From a virus: 64,000 nucleotides of DNA. The notes beneath the pieces are model-generated. The model was not told the origin of the DNA and made no database searches. It worked only from the letters and a program-made list of their open reading frames with translations. The translations under genes were made by a program, and so were the position numbers. This document shows positions 37,197-47,800 of this stretch, one piece after another; positions within the stretch are counted from its first letter, which is position 1; the number at the start of each line of letters is the position of its first letter. The DNA is taken from the IMG/VR virus record IMGVR_UViG_3300008450_000030, positions 1 to 64,000 of that record. One strand, given 5' to 3'.

Positions 37197-37209
37197 GTAA
37201 CAAAGTTAG
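37197..37209. promoter_or_regulatory. Operator palindrome at the P5 start
   Basis: GTAACAAAGTTAG begins ten bases after the -10 of P5, where a bound protein would block initiation or escape. Confidence 0.7.
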
Positions 37210-37218
37210 GAGATTAGG

Positions 37219-37641
37219 ATGAACGAAGAGGTTCAGGCAGAGTCATCTGTGTCTGTAGACAAGCTGGCCGAGGCTTACATCAAGATTAGAGATGCCAAGG
37301 ACATGCTGACAGGCAAGTACAAGGCAGAGTGCGCCGAGATGGACGCACAGATGGATGTTCTGGAAGGGGCGATGCTTGACACGTGCAAGCAGCTAAACGC
37401 CGACAGCATCCGCACACAACATGGCACAGTCATTCGCTCGGTCAAGTCTAAGTACTGGACGGGCGACTGGGATTCGATGTATCAGTTCATCCGTGAACAT
37501 GATGCGTTCGGCCTGTTGGAGAAGAGACTTCATCAAACCAATATGAAGGAGTTCCTCTCTGAGAATCCAGATTCATTCCCGATGGGGATGAACGTAGAAA
37601 ACTCGTACACCATTGTTGTTAGACGCGCAAAAGGAAACTGA
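37219..37641 (+). CDS. Conserved replication-region protein, unknown
   Basis: 140 residues. A helical N-terminal half (IRDAKDMLTGKYKAECAEMD) is followed by HGTVIRSVKSKYWTGDWDSM and FLSENPDSFPMGMNVENSYT, a pattern common in phage replication clusters. It directly precedes the candidate ssDNA-binding protein. A recombination accessory role is plausible. Confidence 0.6.
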   Translation: MNEEVQAESSVSVDKLAEAYIKIRDAKDMLTGKYKAECAEMDAQMDVLEGAMLDTCKQLNADSIRTQHGTVIRSVKSKYWTGDWDSMYQFIREHDAFGLLEKRLHQTNMKEFLSENPDSFPMGMNVENSYTIVVRRAKGN

Positions 37642-37643
37642 AA

Positions 37644-38549
37644 ATGAGCAACCTCACTATTTTGAACCAAGAACTCCCCGACTTCCTGCAGAACGCTGGC
37701 CTCAGCGAACTGACCAAGCAAATCGCTGGTAAGAGCGGGGTCAAGCGTATCGTCCCCAAGAACGGCATCTTCCGCAAGATGGTCGGTGGCGAAGAGATGG
37801 GCAAGGTCAAGGGTGCGATTAACGTGGTCATCGTTAACGCCTCGCCTAAGGTTGGTCGTATCTTCTACGCTAAGCAGTGGACTCCCGACGCCGAGCCGAC
37901 TTCGCCAGATTGCTTCTCGAACGATGGTGCTGTGCCTGATGCTGGTGCTGCCAACCCTCAGTCGGATCGTTGCGACTCTTGCGACCAGAACATCAAGGGT
38001 TCGGGCATGGCGAACTCCAAGGCTTGCCGCTACTCGCGCCGACTGGCCGTGATGCTGGAGGAGAACTTCAACTCCGCACTTGAGAACGATGTGTACCAGA
38101 TGAATCTGGCCTCGAAGTCTTTGTTCGGTGATAGCCCTTCCGACAAGACGCACAAGTTCGAGAACTACTCGAAGTACCTCGCCAACAACGGCAAGAGCTT
38201 GGACTACGTGGTTACGGAGATCAGCTTCAATGAGGACAACGATAACCAGTCGGTTATGTTCACTGCCACTAGGTTCATCAACAAGGCGGAACACGCAGTC
38301 ACCAGCAAGCACTCTGCTGCGCCTGAGACGAAGAAGATGGTGATGATGACTCCGTATCAAGCGGATGCGTCTGGCAAGAACCAAGCGGCAGCAGCCCCTG
38401 CCCCTGCGTTGGCAGCACCTAAGGTTGATGTCGAGGATGCCGTGGAAGTCGCGCCCAAGAAGCGCGAAGTCAAGAAGACTGAGACGCCTGTGCCTACTGC
38501 CAAACCCGCTCTGGATTCGGTAGTTAAGGCGTGGACGGACGAGGAGTAA
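37644..38549 (+). CDS. Candidate ssDNA-binding protein
   Basis: 301 residues. Four Cys around residues 91-130 (DCFSN, RCDSCDQN, KACRYS) may bind zinc. An Ala/Pro-rich linker and an acidic C-terminal tip (KAWTDEE) are typical of phage single-strand binding proteins. No clear OB-fold signature is visible. Placement between helicase and primase genes supports the idea. Confidence 0.45.
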   Translation: MSNLTILNQELPDFLQNAGLSELTKQIAGKSGVKRIVPKNGIFRKMVGGEEMGKVKGAINVVIVNASPKVGRIFYAKQWTPDAEPTSPDCFSNDGAVPDAGAANPQSDRCDSCDQNIKGSGMANSKACRYSRRLAVMLEENFNSALENDVYQMNLASKSLFGDSPSDKTHKFENYSKYLANNGKSLDYVVTEISFNEDNDNQSVMFTATRFINKAEHAVTSKHSAAPETKKMVMMTPYQADASGKNQAAAAPAPALAAPKVDVEDAVEVAPKKREVKKTETPVPTAKPALDSVVKAWTDEE

Positions 38550-38551
38550 GC

Positions 38552-38791
38552 ATGAGCTATGGTTACAGCCAGAACTTAGTCAAAGCTAATAAAAAAGCGG
38601 ATGCTGAGTCTCTGGGCGTAGCCTTGGGCAGAACGTGCATTGATTGCGGTATTTCTGTCAAACAGATAGCCCTCGAACTGGGGGTTAGCCGAATGACGAT
38701 CTACAACTGGTTTTGGGGGCTAAACACCCCCGCTCCACCACACCATGACCGCATCAAGCAATTCATAGAGTGCCACAAGAAACGCAAATAA
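38552..38791 (+). CDS. Helix-turn-helix DNA-binding protein
   Basis: 79 residues from ATG at 38552, preceded by GACGAGGAGTAAGC. ISVKQIALELGVSRMTIYNW (about residues 34-53) is a clear helix-turn-helix. The rest is short and basic. It is a candidate for the operator-binding regulator or a replication initiation factor. Confidence 0.7.
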   Translation: MSYGYSQNLVKANKKADAESLGVALGRTCIDCGISVKQIALELGVSRMTIYNWFWGLNTPAPPHHDRIKQFIECHKKRK

Positions 38792-38792
38792 T

Positions 38793-41648
38793 ATGTCCAC
38801 ATTCGATCTGCTCGACGCCGTACTGCCCCCCGAGGGACGGTTCTGCGCACTGGGGTTAGGTCGATACGCAGATCAGCACTTTGTAGAAACTAGAGAAGAG
38901 GTTACCAAGCTAGCCCAGCGTTTTGTTAAGGCGAAGTTCGATGCGTTCTTTGGATGCGCTAAGTACGGACCTCTCAATAACAGAGAACACAAAAATGCTA
39001 TCTACTTCCGAGCCCTATGGGTGGACATCGACTGTGGACCTAGTAAGGCCGAGCCAGATGAGAAGGGTAGAGTCAAGGGCTACATCGACCAATCCACTGG
39101 ATTAGCCGAGCTTCAGAAGTTTTGCAAAACTGTAGGTCTACCGCGCCCTATCTTAGTAAGTTCCGGTTACGGGGTACACGCTTACTGGCTACTCGACAGC
39201 ACGATTGAGCAGTGGCAATGGAAGCCTCTTGCCGAGCGGCTCCGAGAATTGTGCAACGAGCACCAACTGATTGTTGATCCATCAGTATTTGAGCCATCGC
39301 GTGTACTGCGTATTCCCGGTACGTTTAACTTCAAAAACGGAGAAACAAAAGAAGTAGTAGTTCTGAACGAGGAGACTCTGCGCATGAGTTATGCGCAGGT
39401 TCAAGGCATCCTTTCAGCAGAAGCACCTAAGCCAGTAGAAGAAAGACCAGCCTTCATCCCGGCAGTTAGTCCGATGATGGAAGCGTTGCTTGCCAACAAG
39501 ATAAAACGCTTCAAGACCATCATGATGAAGACGGCCAACGGAGTCGGCTGCAATCAACTACTGCACTGCTACGAGAACCAAGCATCTATAGAGGAACCGC
39601 TCTGGCGATCCGCACTATCAATCACCGCCTTCTGCGTAGACAAGGACACGGCATCTCACAAGATGTCCAACAAGCATCCCGAGTACAACCCAGCAGAAGT
39701 AGACGGGAAGATAGCGCACCTAGTAGCGAAGGGTGGCCCACACCATTGCGCTACGTTCGAGAAGCAGAACCCGACAGGCTGCGACGGCTGCACACATAAA
39801 GGCAGCATCAAGTCACCGATTGTGCTTGGCGTGGAGATTGCCGAGGCTACAGAAGAAGACAACGAAGTAGAGGTAGAGACTGAGGAGGGCTCTCAGACAG
39901 TAACCATACCCGAGTACCCATTCCCGTACTTCAGGGGTAAGAACGGCGGCATCTACATAAAGCCGGGGGCTGATGAGGAAGATGGCCCTAAGCTCGTATA
40001 CGAACATGACCTGTATGTGGTCAAACGGATGAGGGACCCTGAGATGGGTGAGGTTGCGCTGTTCAGGCTGCACTTGCCCCACGATGGGATTAAAGAGTTT
40101 GCTATTTCTACCGCTGTAATTTCATCCAAGGATGAACTCCGAAAGATGCTAGCGCAGCAGGGTGTAGTAGCACATCCGAAGCAGTACGAATCACTATCTT
40201 CGTTCGTTGTTATGTGCATCAAGAATCTACAGTATGAGAAGAAAGCCGACACTATGAGAACACAATTTGGTTGGATCGACAACGACAGCAAGTTCATTAT
40301 GGGTGACAAAGAGATCACCAAGGACGGTATGTTCTACAGCCCACCTACGCTAGCTACCGAGTCTTTAGCACATAAGATTCATGCCAAGGGGAGCATGGAG
40401 AAGTGGAGGGAAGTCTACGACCTGTATGGGTTGCCGGGGATGGAGGGTCAGGCTTTCGGTGCGCTTACCGCCTTTGGTTCACCGATATTCAAGTTCACTG
40501 GATTGGATGGTGCTCTCATCAACCTTATCTATGAATTCGCTGGTTCTGGTAAGTCCACGGTTCTGCGTATGTGCAACAGTGTCTACGGTATGCCTAAAGA
40601 GCTAATGGCTACCGCAGCAGATACATTGAACGCCAAGATACAGCAGTTGGGTGTGCTTAATAACATGCCCAACACGATTGACGAAATCACCAACATGAAG
40701 GGGTTGGAGTTTTCGGATATGGCCTACGCAGTCTCTCAAGGGCGAGGCAAGAACCGTATGCGTGGGTCTGTGAACCAGATGCGGACCAACAACACCACGT
40801 GGCAGAACATGAGCCTGTGCTCATCTAACGCCAGCTTTTACGAGAAACTAGGCTCAGTAAAGAGTTCCCCCGATGGAGAGTCAGTTCGTTTGATCGAGTA
40901 TCGGATTGAGCCTAGCGACATCATCAGTGTGGCGCATGGTAAACAGATGTTTGACCATCAACTGAACGAGAACTACGGTCACGCAGGAGTTATCTACGTC
41001 CAGTGGCTAGTGAATAACTTGGAGGAGGCAAAGCAGTTGCTTGCTAAGGTACAGGCTAGGCTTGACCGTGACCTTCAACTCACTTCCCGTGAGCGGTTCT
41101 GGTCTGCTTCCGTGGCTTCCAACATCACGGGCGGACTGATAGCCAAGGGCTTGGGGCTCATTAACTTCGACATGAAGGCTGTATACGCATGGGCACTGAC
41201 CATGATTAAAAACATCCGCAATGACGTTAAGACACCGCAATCCAACCCAGTAGCCACCCTCGGCGAGTTCATAAATGAGCACATCAACAACACCCTCGTT
41301 GTCAGCGGCAATGTGGATACAAGAAGTGGGATGAACGCTCTGCCGACGCTAGAGCCCCGTGGGGAGCTATTGATTCGCTACGAGCCAGATACCAAGATGA
41401 TCTACATAGCAGCCAAGCAGTTCAAGAGTTATTGCGTAGAACAGCAGACAAACTACAGCAATTTGCTGCAAGAGTTAAAGGCTCTTGGGGTCTACCAGAA
41501 AGCTGAGAACAAACGCATGGCTGCGGGGATGAAGGTCAAATCTCCATCAGTCCGTGCGCTGTGGTTCGATGGGTCTACGTCAGAATTCCTTCAAGTGGAT
41601 TCTATGATTGGTACAGATGAAGGTCGAGACAGTCTCGTATCAGATTGA
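38793..41648 (+). CDS. Primase-helicase (AEP primase fused to DUF927-like helicase)
   Basis: 951 residues. The N-terminal AEP primase shows LWVDIDCGP (D78, D80), LVSSGYGVHAYWLLD (H129) and VLRIPGTFNFK. A linker with several Cys (HHCATFEKQNPTGCDGC) may bind zinc. The C-terminal part has Walker A FAGSGKST (residues 582-589), IDEITNMKGLEFS as the Walker B/sensor region, and RGKNRMRG, matching the DUF927-type phage helicase group. It should prime and unwind DNA at the fork. Confidence 0.85.
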   Translation: MSTFDLLDAVLPPEGRFCALGLGRYADQHFVETREEVTKLAQRFVKAKFDAFFGCAKYGPLNNREHKNAIYFRALWVDIDCGPSKAEPDEKGRVKGYIDQSTGLAELQKFCKTVGLPRPILVSSGYGVHAYWLLDSTIEQWQWKPLAERLRELCNEHQLIVDPSVFEPSRVLRIPGTFNFKNGETKEVVVLNEETLRMSYAQVQGILSAEAPKPVEERPAFIPAVSPMMEALLANKIKRFKTIMMKTANGVGCNQLLHCYENQASIEEPLWRSALSITAFCVDKDTASHKMSNKHPEYNPAEVDGKIAHLVAKGGPHHCATFEKQNPTGCDGCTHKGSIKSPIVLGVEIAEATEEDNEVEVETEEGSQTVTIPEYPFPYFRGKNGGIYIKPGADEEDGPKLVYEHDLYVVKRMRDPEMGEVALFRLHLPHDGIKEFAISTAVISSKDELRKMLAQQGVVAHPKQYESLSSFVVMCIKNLQYEKKADTMRTQFGWIDNDSKFIMGDKEITKDGMFYSPPTLATESLAHKIHAKGSMEKWREVYDLYGLPGMEGQAFGALTAFGSPIFKFTGLDGALINLIYEFAGSGKSTVLRMCNSVYGMPKELMATAADTLNAKIQQLGVLNNMPNTIDEITNMKGLEFSDMAYAVSQGRGKNRMRGSVNQMRTNNTTWQNMSLCSSNASFYEKLGSVKSSPDGESVRLIEYRIEPSDIISVAHGKQMFDHQLNENYGHAGVIYVQWLVNNLEEAKQLLAKVQARLDRDLQLTSRERFWSASVASNITGGLIAKGLGLINFDMKAVYAWALTMIKNIRNDVKTPQSNPVATLGEFINEHINNTLVVSGNVDTRSGMNALPTLEPRGELLIRYEPDTKMIYIAAKQFKSYCVEQQTNYSNLLQELKALGVYQKAENKRMAAGMKVKSPSVRALWFDGSTSEFLQVDSMIGTDEGRDSLVSD

Positions 41649-41811
41649 TTGGTCCAAGTTCAGGAAAGGGTACTCGTTCTTTGTACCCTGCATAGACCAC
41701 GAGGAGGCTAGGAAATCCCTAGCCAAGACCATGAAACGCCTGAAGATGTCCATAGTCACCAGAGTTGTGGTGGAAGAGGGCATCAAGGGCTTGCGGGTCT
41801 GGAGAGTCTAG
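41617..41811 (+). CDS. Small basic protein after the primase
   Basis: 64 residues from ATG at 41617, overlapping the end of the primase-helicase gene. MKVETVSYQIDWSKFRKGYS then beta/alpha with VVEEGIKGLRVWRV. The last gene before the terminator. Function unknown; similar small proteins follow phage primases. Confidence 0.6.
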   Translation: MKVETVSYQIDWSKFRKGYSFFVPCIDHEEARKSLAKTMKRLKMSIVTRVVVEEGIKGLRVWRV

Positions 41812-41841
41812 GCTAGAGTAGAACCCTCCTTTGTTCAGTTG

Positions 41842-41868
41842 AGCCCCGCCCTAGAGCGGGGCTTTTTT
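41842..41868 (+). terminator. Early-arm rho-independent terminator
   Basis: Eight-bp stem AGCCCCGC/GCGGGGCT with a CCTAGA loop and seven T. It ends rightward transcription and meets the stop of the opposing late operon. Confidence 0.93.
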
Positions 41869-44800
41869 TATTCCTTACTCTTTTCCTTGGCCTTTTTCTC
41901 CCTGCCCGCTTTTTCTGCCTCAGACGCAGCCCTACGGGATGGTGTTACCGCCTTAATAAACAGTGGTATATTTTTATCGTTCAAGGTCACTCCACGGAAA
42001 GAAGTGGCACGTTGCTCTGCCTTAGCCATTATTGAGTTCTCGATATCGTCCCCCTCAATGTTGTAGGTAGGGAACCGCATATTCCATTTAGCTACGTCTT
42101 TAGCAACGATGTCCGAGAACTTCTTGAAGTTCTTATCCTTGAACTCTCGTTCCATGTTGTCCAAGAGTACCTGACGTTCGTTGAGGATTTTCTGCTCAAG
42201 CCCGATTACCTTAAACGTAACGTACTGCGTATTAGCAAGTAGGTCAGAACGGAAACCAACTGCTTGTGCGATCAACAGCCCAGTAGAGAAGGCATCCTTG
42301 GAAAGAATCTGAGTGCCCTTGCTATCCTTGGCTCCTTCCGTCCACAGCTTGTTTGCGGTTATCACGTTGCGGAATCCAGCGGGGGCCATCTTACGCACCC
42401 CTTTGTCTATGTCTCCTCTAGAGAACGCTTCCCACGCTTCTGCCCCTGCAAGCAGCATATTAGGGCTAGGACCGATGTGGTCTATGGCAAACGCTATTGC
42501 CGTATCCTTTAACGTCTTCTCTTCTTTGCTCTCACGGAGCCAAAGGTTGTTAAGGCTCGTGCGGCTAGAGAAGTCTATTCCAGAGAACGCATTGACTGGA
42601 CCACGTTCAACGATTGTTGCCAGACTAACCCCACCAATCTTGGTACTGCCAAGCTGCTCTTGCAAATACACAGTACGGAACCAAAGCTCGAAGCTCAAGG
42701 ACTTGATATCTTCAGGCCAGTCGTCTTCCCTAAGTTCATCCCAAGCCCAGCCGAGTATGCCCATGATCGTGCTGAACATTGGGAGGCCGACAACACCCGC
42801 AAGTACGTAAGTAGCAGCAAGAGTACCGAAGAACTTCTTAGCGGCTTCGCCTCTGGTGTGCCCATCCATCGGCTTAATCATCTCCTTGAAGTTTTTCAGC
42901 AAGAAGAGCGTTACGTGGAGGCTGTAGAACATGAACTGAGTAAGCACCTTACCCGTAGCACTCTTCATCCAGAGTGGGCGGTTGTAGTCTCCGTAGTTGC
43001 CGAGAGCCTCATTGGTATCGTGGACAGCAGCATCAACTGCTTTCTCTCTTGTCATCCCCGGCTGGCGCATATTTAGCCTGAACGAGGATAGGAACATAAC
43101 TTCACGAGACATCCGTTCGGTGGAGTGCATCAAGCCACCGAGGACCAGCAGATCAACTGTGTCCTTACCAAACTGAACTATCGGAGCACTTTGCTTGCCA
43201 GTCGGTGTTTCCTTGTAGTCGAACACGCTACCAGCGAATGTAGAAGACGCTACATCACGAGAAGTCATCTGCTTGACTGCCCAGACTTCCTCTGGCGATA
43301 ACCCCATACCGTGCTCAATAGATGGCGCAACCCAAGACTTAGACCCGTCTGGGTTAGTAACGTATACGCCAAAGTGCTGCCAGACTTTCAGCATCCGCAG
43401 CATCTCCTTGTTGGCATCGACCACGCCGTACTTAGAGAGCACAGGCATACCTTGCTGGAAGATACTGAGCGGCTGGATCAGTGCAGTTGAAGCACCGCCG
43501 AGGTAGTAGATGTACGCTGCTTTGTTGAGCCACTTCGCAATAGTTTGCGCCACAGAATCATCGTTGGCGAACTTCAGGGAGTCCTTTACCCGAGCTTCCA
43601 TCTCAGCAACGAACGGCTCTTGGTTAGGACGATTGACAATCGAATCCCGCGCTTGAGACAGCGAGTTACGCAGCAATGGAGAGTACTTGATGCGGGCAAG
43701 CTGAGTTGCCATCTTTGCGGTAGTCGTTGCTACATCGCGCAAGAAGTCTGTGCTAGCCCCTGCGATACCTTCACGGTGGATGAACTGCTTGCGGAAACTC
43801 TGCTCGGGCATCGTCTGCAGGTAGATTTGGTACATGGCGTCCTTCAACGCCTCTTTTGCCTCCGCATCTTGCAGGTTCGATTTTTCAACAAGGTCAAAGA
43901 TTTCCCGCAGCATCTCGCTGTTGTCTACCGTAGCCCTACGCAAAGAGGAGATGTCGTTGCCGTAGGTGAACTCTTGGTCTTCCAGCAGTAGTCCAAGTTT
44001 GTCTGCGCGGCGGGTTTCCCACGCTTTGTTTGTCTCATTGGGCTTGCGCTTGATCTGTTCATCAGCAAGGGCACGCATAAGCCGATCACGCTCGGCCATA
44101 GTCTCCCGCATATAGAACTTGCGGGTCTTGCCTTTGCCGACGCTAAGCCAGTACTCGCCTCGGCGAACCAGAGCAAAATACGGGGTGATCTTCGGACCCT
44201 TCTCATACATGGCCCGAATCTTCTTCATTATCACCTTCTGCTCAACCAACGTCAGCTTGCTGCTAGAAATCTGATCGTCTAGGAGCTTGGAGAAGTACTG
44301 AGACAGAGCAACGAAGTGATCCCTAACACGCTTGTATACACGCTGGCCTTCACTACCCAGATCGGTATACATTCTGTCAAGACTAGCGTTACGCTCCTTG
44401 GCCTTAGGGTCGGCAGGATCAACTTCCGCAAGAGTAGCTATCTGCGTAATGCGTTCCAGTTTCCCTCTGAGCGCAGGGTCGTTACGGAAGGCGCGGTCAA
44501 CGTCCGTTACTAGATTACTCGCAGACTTGAGAAGCTGCTGCGTCATGCCACTCATCTGCTGCATCAGCTTAGATGTGTACTGCAAGGAAGGCACGGACGA
44601 AGAAGCCCAATCCACCAAGAACTGAGTCGTGGGGATTTTTACCAAGAACTTGCGGGTGGCTACGTCGAGGACGTTGTAGATGTCTTGAAGAAGGGGGATA
44701 ACCTTCCGAGGGTCCTGTGCCATCTGCAGCATGGTTGCTGCCTTGGCGAACTGCTCGGCTTTGTTCGACTCCTCGAACTTATGTGTAGCTACAGCTACCG

Positions 44801-47800
44801 CAGCATCTACTTCCTTCTGGCTCCTTACTGCCTCTCGGACCTCTTCAGCTTCGCCAGAAATTCCGGCAGAGATGCCGACTTGTCCAGTATCTTTAGGGCC
44901 TTTTCCAGAGCTAGGGGGTAGGCTTTGTCTGAGCGTTCCTGCTCCGCTAGGGTCTGAGTTGTCAGCAGAAACACTTCCATTTTCGATTTGTTCGTTGCCA
45001 TCGTCTTTGAAGCGGTTTCCACGAGCCTCGAAATTTCCATTTTTGAACTCCGTATGCAAGAAGAGGAACACATCAAGATTATCTTTGATATGTTTAGTGA
45101 GGTTATCTAAAACCTGATCCATGTTTATGCCGGGGAATGTCCGCAGCAGCGCCATGATGGTTTGAAACTCTGTTACAAAATTAGCATCGTGGCTACGTAC
45201 TTTGAAGTGCGCCAACTCATGTTGCATTGTGGTAAACATAGCAAGAGCAATCGTGGCAGGGTCTTTACCTCTGTTCCCTTTATCCGCTATGTAGGGGGAA
45301 ATAGCGCATGGGTTTATGAATAAACCCTTAAATGGTATTACTGTGCTGGCCCCAAGATATTTAATATCAACGCTTACGCCAACTACTACCCCATCTAACC
45401 CTTCATAATCCCCTTCCCCCGCAGCGATTAGCGCATTGCGCAGAAGCATAAAGATGTTACCTACCTCTGCTACATACTTGTTGTAGCGTTCCTCACCAAA
45501 TTTTGCGCGAGCAACATCAGACAAAGACGCATCCAAAGGTAGAGCATCAGCTTGATCTTCTACCTTAGGGATAATACCTCTATTAGTAAGCTCTGCGATG
45601 ATTTCAGTAGCCGTACCCCCTACAGCGCGAAAGTCGTCTTCATTCCATTCGTTTTTGTATGCGTAAGTAAAACGGTATTCCGACGATTCAGGGCGATAGC
45701 TAGACTCCCATGTTCTAGTGAGTATGTACGTGTCGGGGGGGTTAGAAGTAACAAGTTTGTTTAACCTAGCAAGGTTGGCGTGGTGTTTGGTAAGGGTTTC
45801 GCGGCGTTCAGTCTGCTTAGTATTATCATGAACCATAACCATATTAGGGTCAAGATTCTCTTGCGGTATGGTTAGTTCATCTATGTTTATATGAGTTCCA
45901 GCCAAATCCTCGTTAGTGATTTCTGGAACCTCTCGACCATTTATGTAAACTACCCCATCACGCACTTCGACTTTATCCCCTGCGCGTATAAGCGTGAAGG
46001 CATTATCTGTAACAGGTACTTTAGGCTCCAGTGTTGCTGCGTTTGTAAGCTTCCCATTAGGTTTTACATACTGCACAGTGCCAAAATTTGTGGCCTCTTT
46101 TGACAAGTCTACATGGCGGTATAGAGCTACTAAATAGTTAAATATCTTACCAAAGTCATTCTTTGCAGCTTCAGAAAAACCTTGCCGATTGAGGTCAAAA
46201 GGATAGCCGGGGTCTTCTGGTTTAGCTACAGAAGCTACGTCTATGTAGAAAACATACGGCAGCTTATCAGCGTTCCACGCCTGTGTCTCTTTTAATGCCG
46301 TGCTAAACTGCCATAACCCATTTGATAGGATGTGAGTATTGTCCCCATATTGTTTACTAGGTATTTTGCTTGCGTAAATACGCGCTATACCCCAGTTAAA
46401 CTTAACATTAGCGAATGGGGTATATGTATCTAAATCAAACTTAGAGCCTATAGGTGCTTGATATAAATATGGGTCTTCGCTGTTTAACTTCTCAACCCAC
46501 ACATCAATGTTGTCAAACAACGGGCTCCTTTTGAGCACTGGGCTATTTACGAGGCTACCCTCTTCAAACGGTATCTCTTTTACTGCCCCCGTGGATGCTT
46601 CTTCGTAAGTTTCAGGTATTTCAACCGTTATAGAAGTACCATGCCCATCAGGGAAAAGAGTATCCCTGTAGTACTTTACTGTTTCAGGATCAGAAGTAGT
46701 AATGACTTTGATCTCGGGTATTTTTACACCACTTTTTTCCCTAGCTTCTTCTATAGCTTTTTCGATTGCGGGTAGCATGGCAAGGACTATAGGATCATCT
46801 CCGATAGCGTCTTTTATGCTTTGCAGTGCCGCTTGCGGACTACCGGCCATAGCTAAGCCAAGTTCTTCTCCAGTAGTAGATAGTTTAGAGATAACCCCAT
46901 TGCGCAAAGATACAGCTTCAAGACTTTTGTTTTCAAACAAAAACAGCATTTTTGCAATGCCAAGCCCACCCGAAGCACGTTCAGTACCTTTGACCGTACC
47001 AGCAATCTGTAGGAACTGTTTCCCCATCACGCTGCTAGGCATACCGGGGCCATTGTCAATTATCTGTACTTTACGATTAGCCTTGTCAACTTTTACATCT
47101 ACCCTGCCTTTAATAAGCCCATGTTTTTCTATACCCTCTTTAATGGCGTCAAATCCATTCTGAAATAGCTCCTTAATAGATACCCGTGCAATATCAGTAG
47201 GTTCACCATACAGTTTAGACCCAAGCAACTTAGCAAGTCGGCGTAAATCACCTCCGGGGGTAGCAGTTTGTTCCTCATATATGTCTGCCGCTGCGCTAAC
47301 AAGGTCATACGCAAGCCTAGTACCGACTGGCTCCCGTGCGGACAACAGCCTATCTGTAACTACAATAAGGTCAGACAGGGCGTTGGTATCCCCATCATCC
47401 ATGCCGAACAGGTCACGGATAGAGCGCACAAAACGGTTGAAGAAGCTCGTATCTTCCTCATACCCCTCAGCCGTCATGAGAAACTCTTGCATATCCTCAT
47501 CGGTCAGACCGTAGGCTATGAACTCCTCAGGGCGAGAGAAAGCCTCGCCAAATTGGTTGAGTGCTCCAATCTGAGGTGACAGTTTTCTTTTTTGTGTAGC
47601 TACATCCCACTGCGCGTTGAGTCTCTTGTACTGGTAATTCGCACTAGCCATAGTACGCATGAGGTCGTTAGCCGCCTGTACCAGAGGCGAGTCGAGCCGC
47701 ATACCATTTGCGATGAGTTCAAGAGCAAGCGTTATCTTGCGGTTAGTAGCTGCGTGCAGTAGTTCGTGCAGGACGGTGACGTTGTTTACGCCTTGGCCCG

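Noticed and set aside
37533-38384. Minus-strand frame of 283 codons opposite the ssDNA-binding candidate
   Set aside because: Antisense to a well-supported gene in a plus-strand operon.
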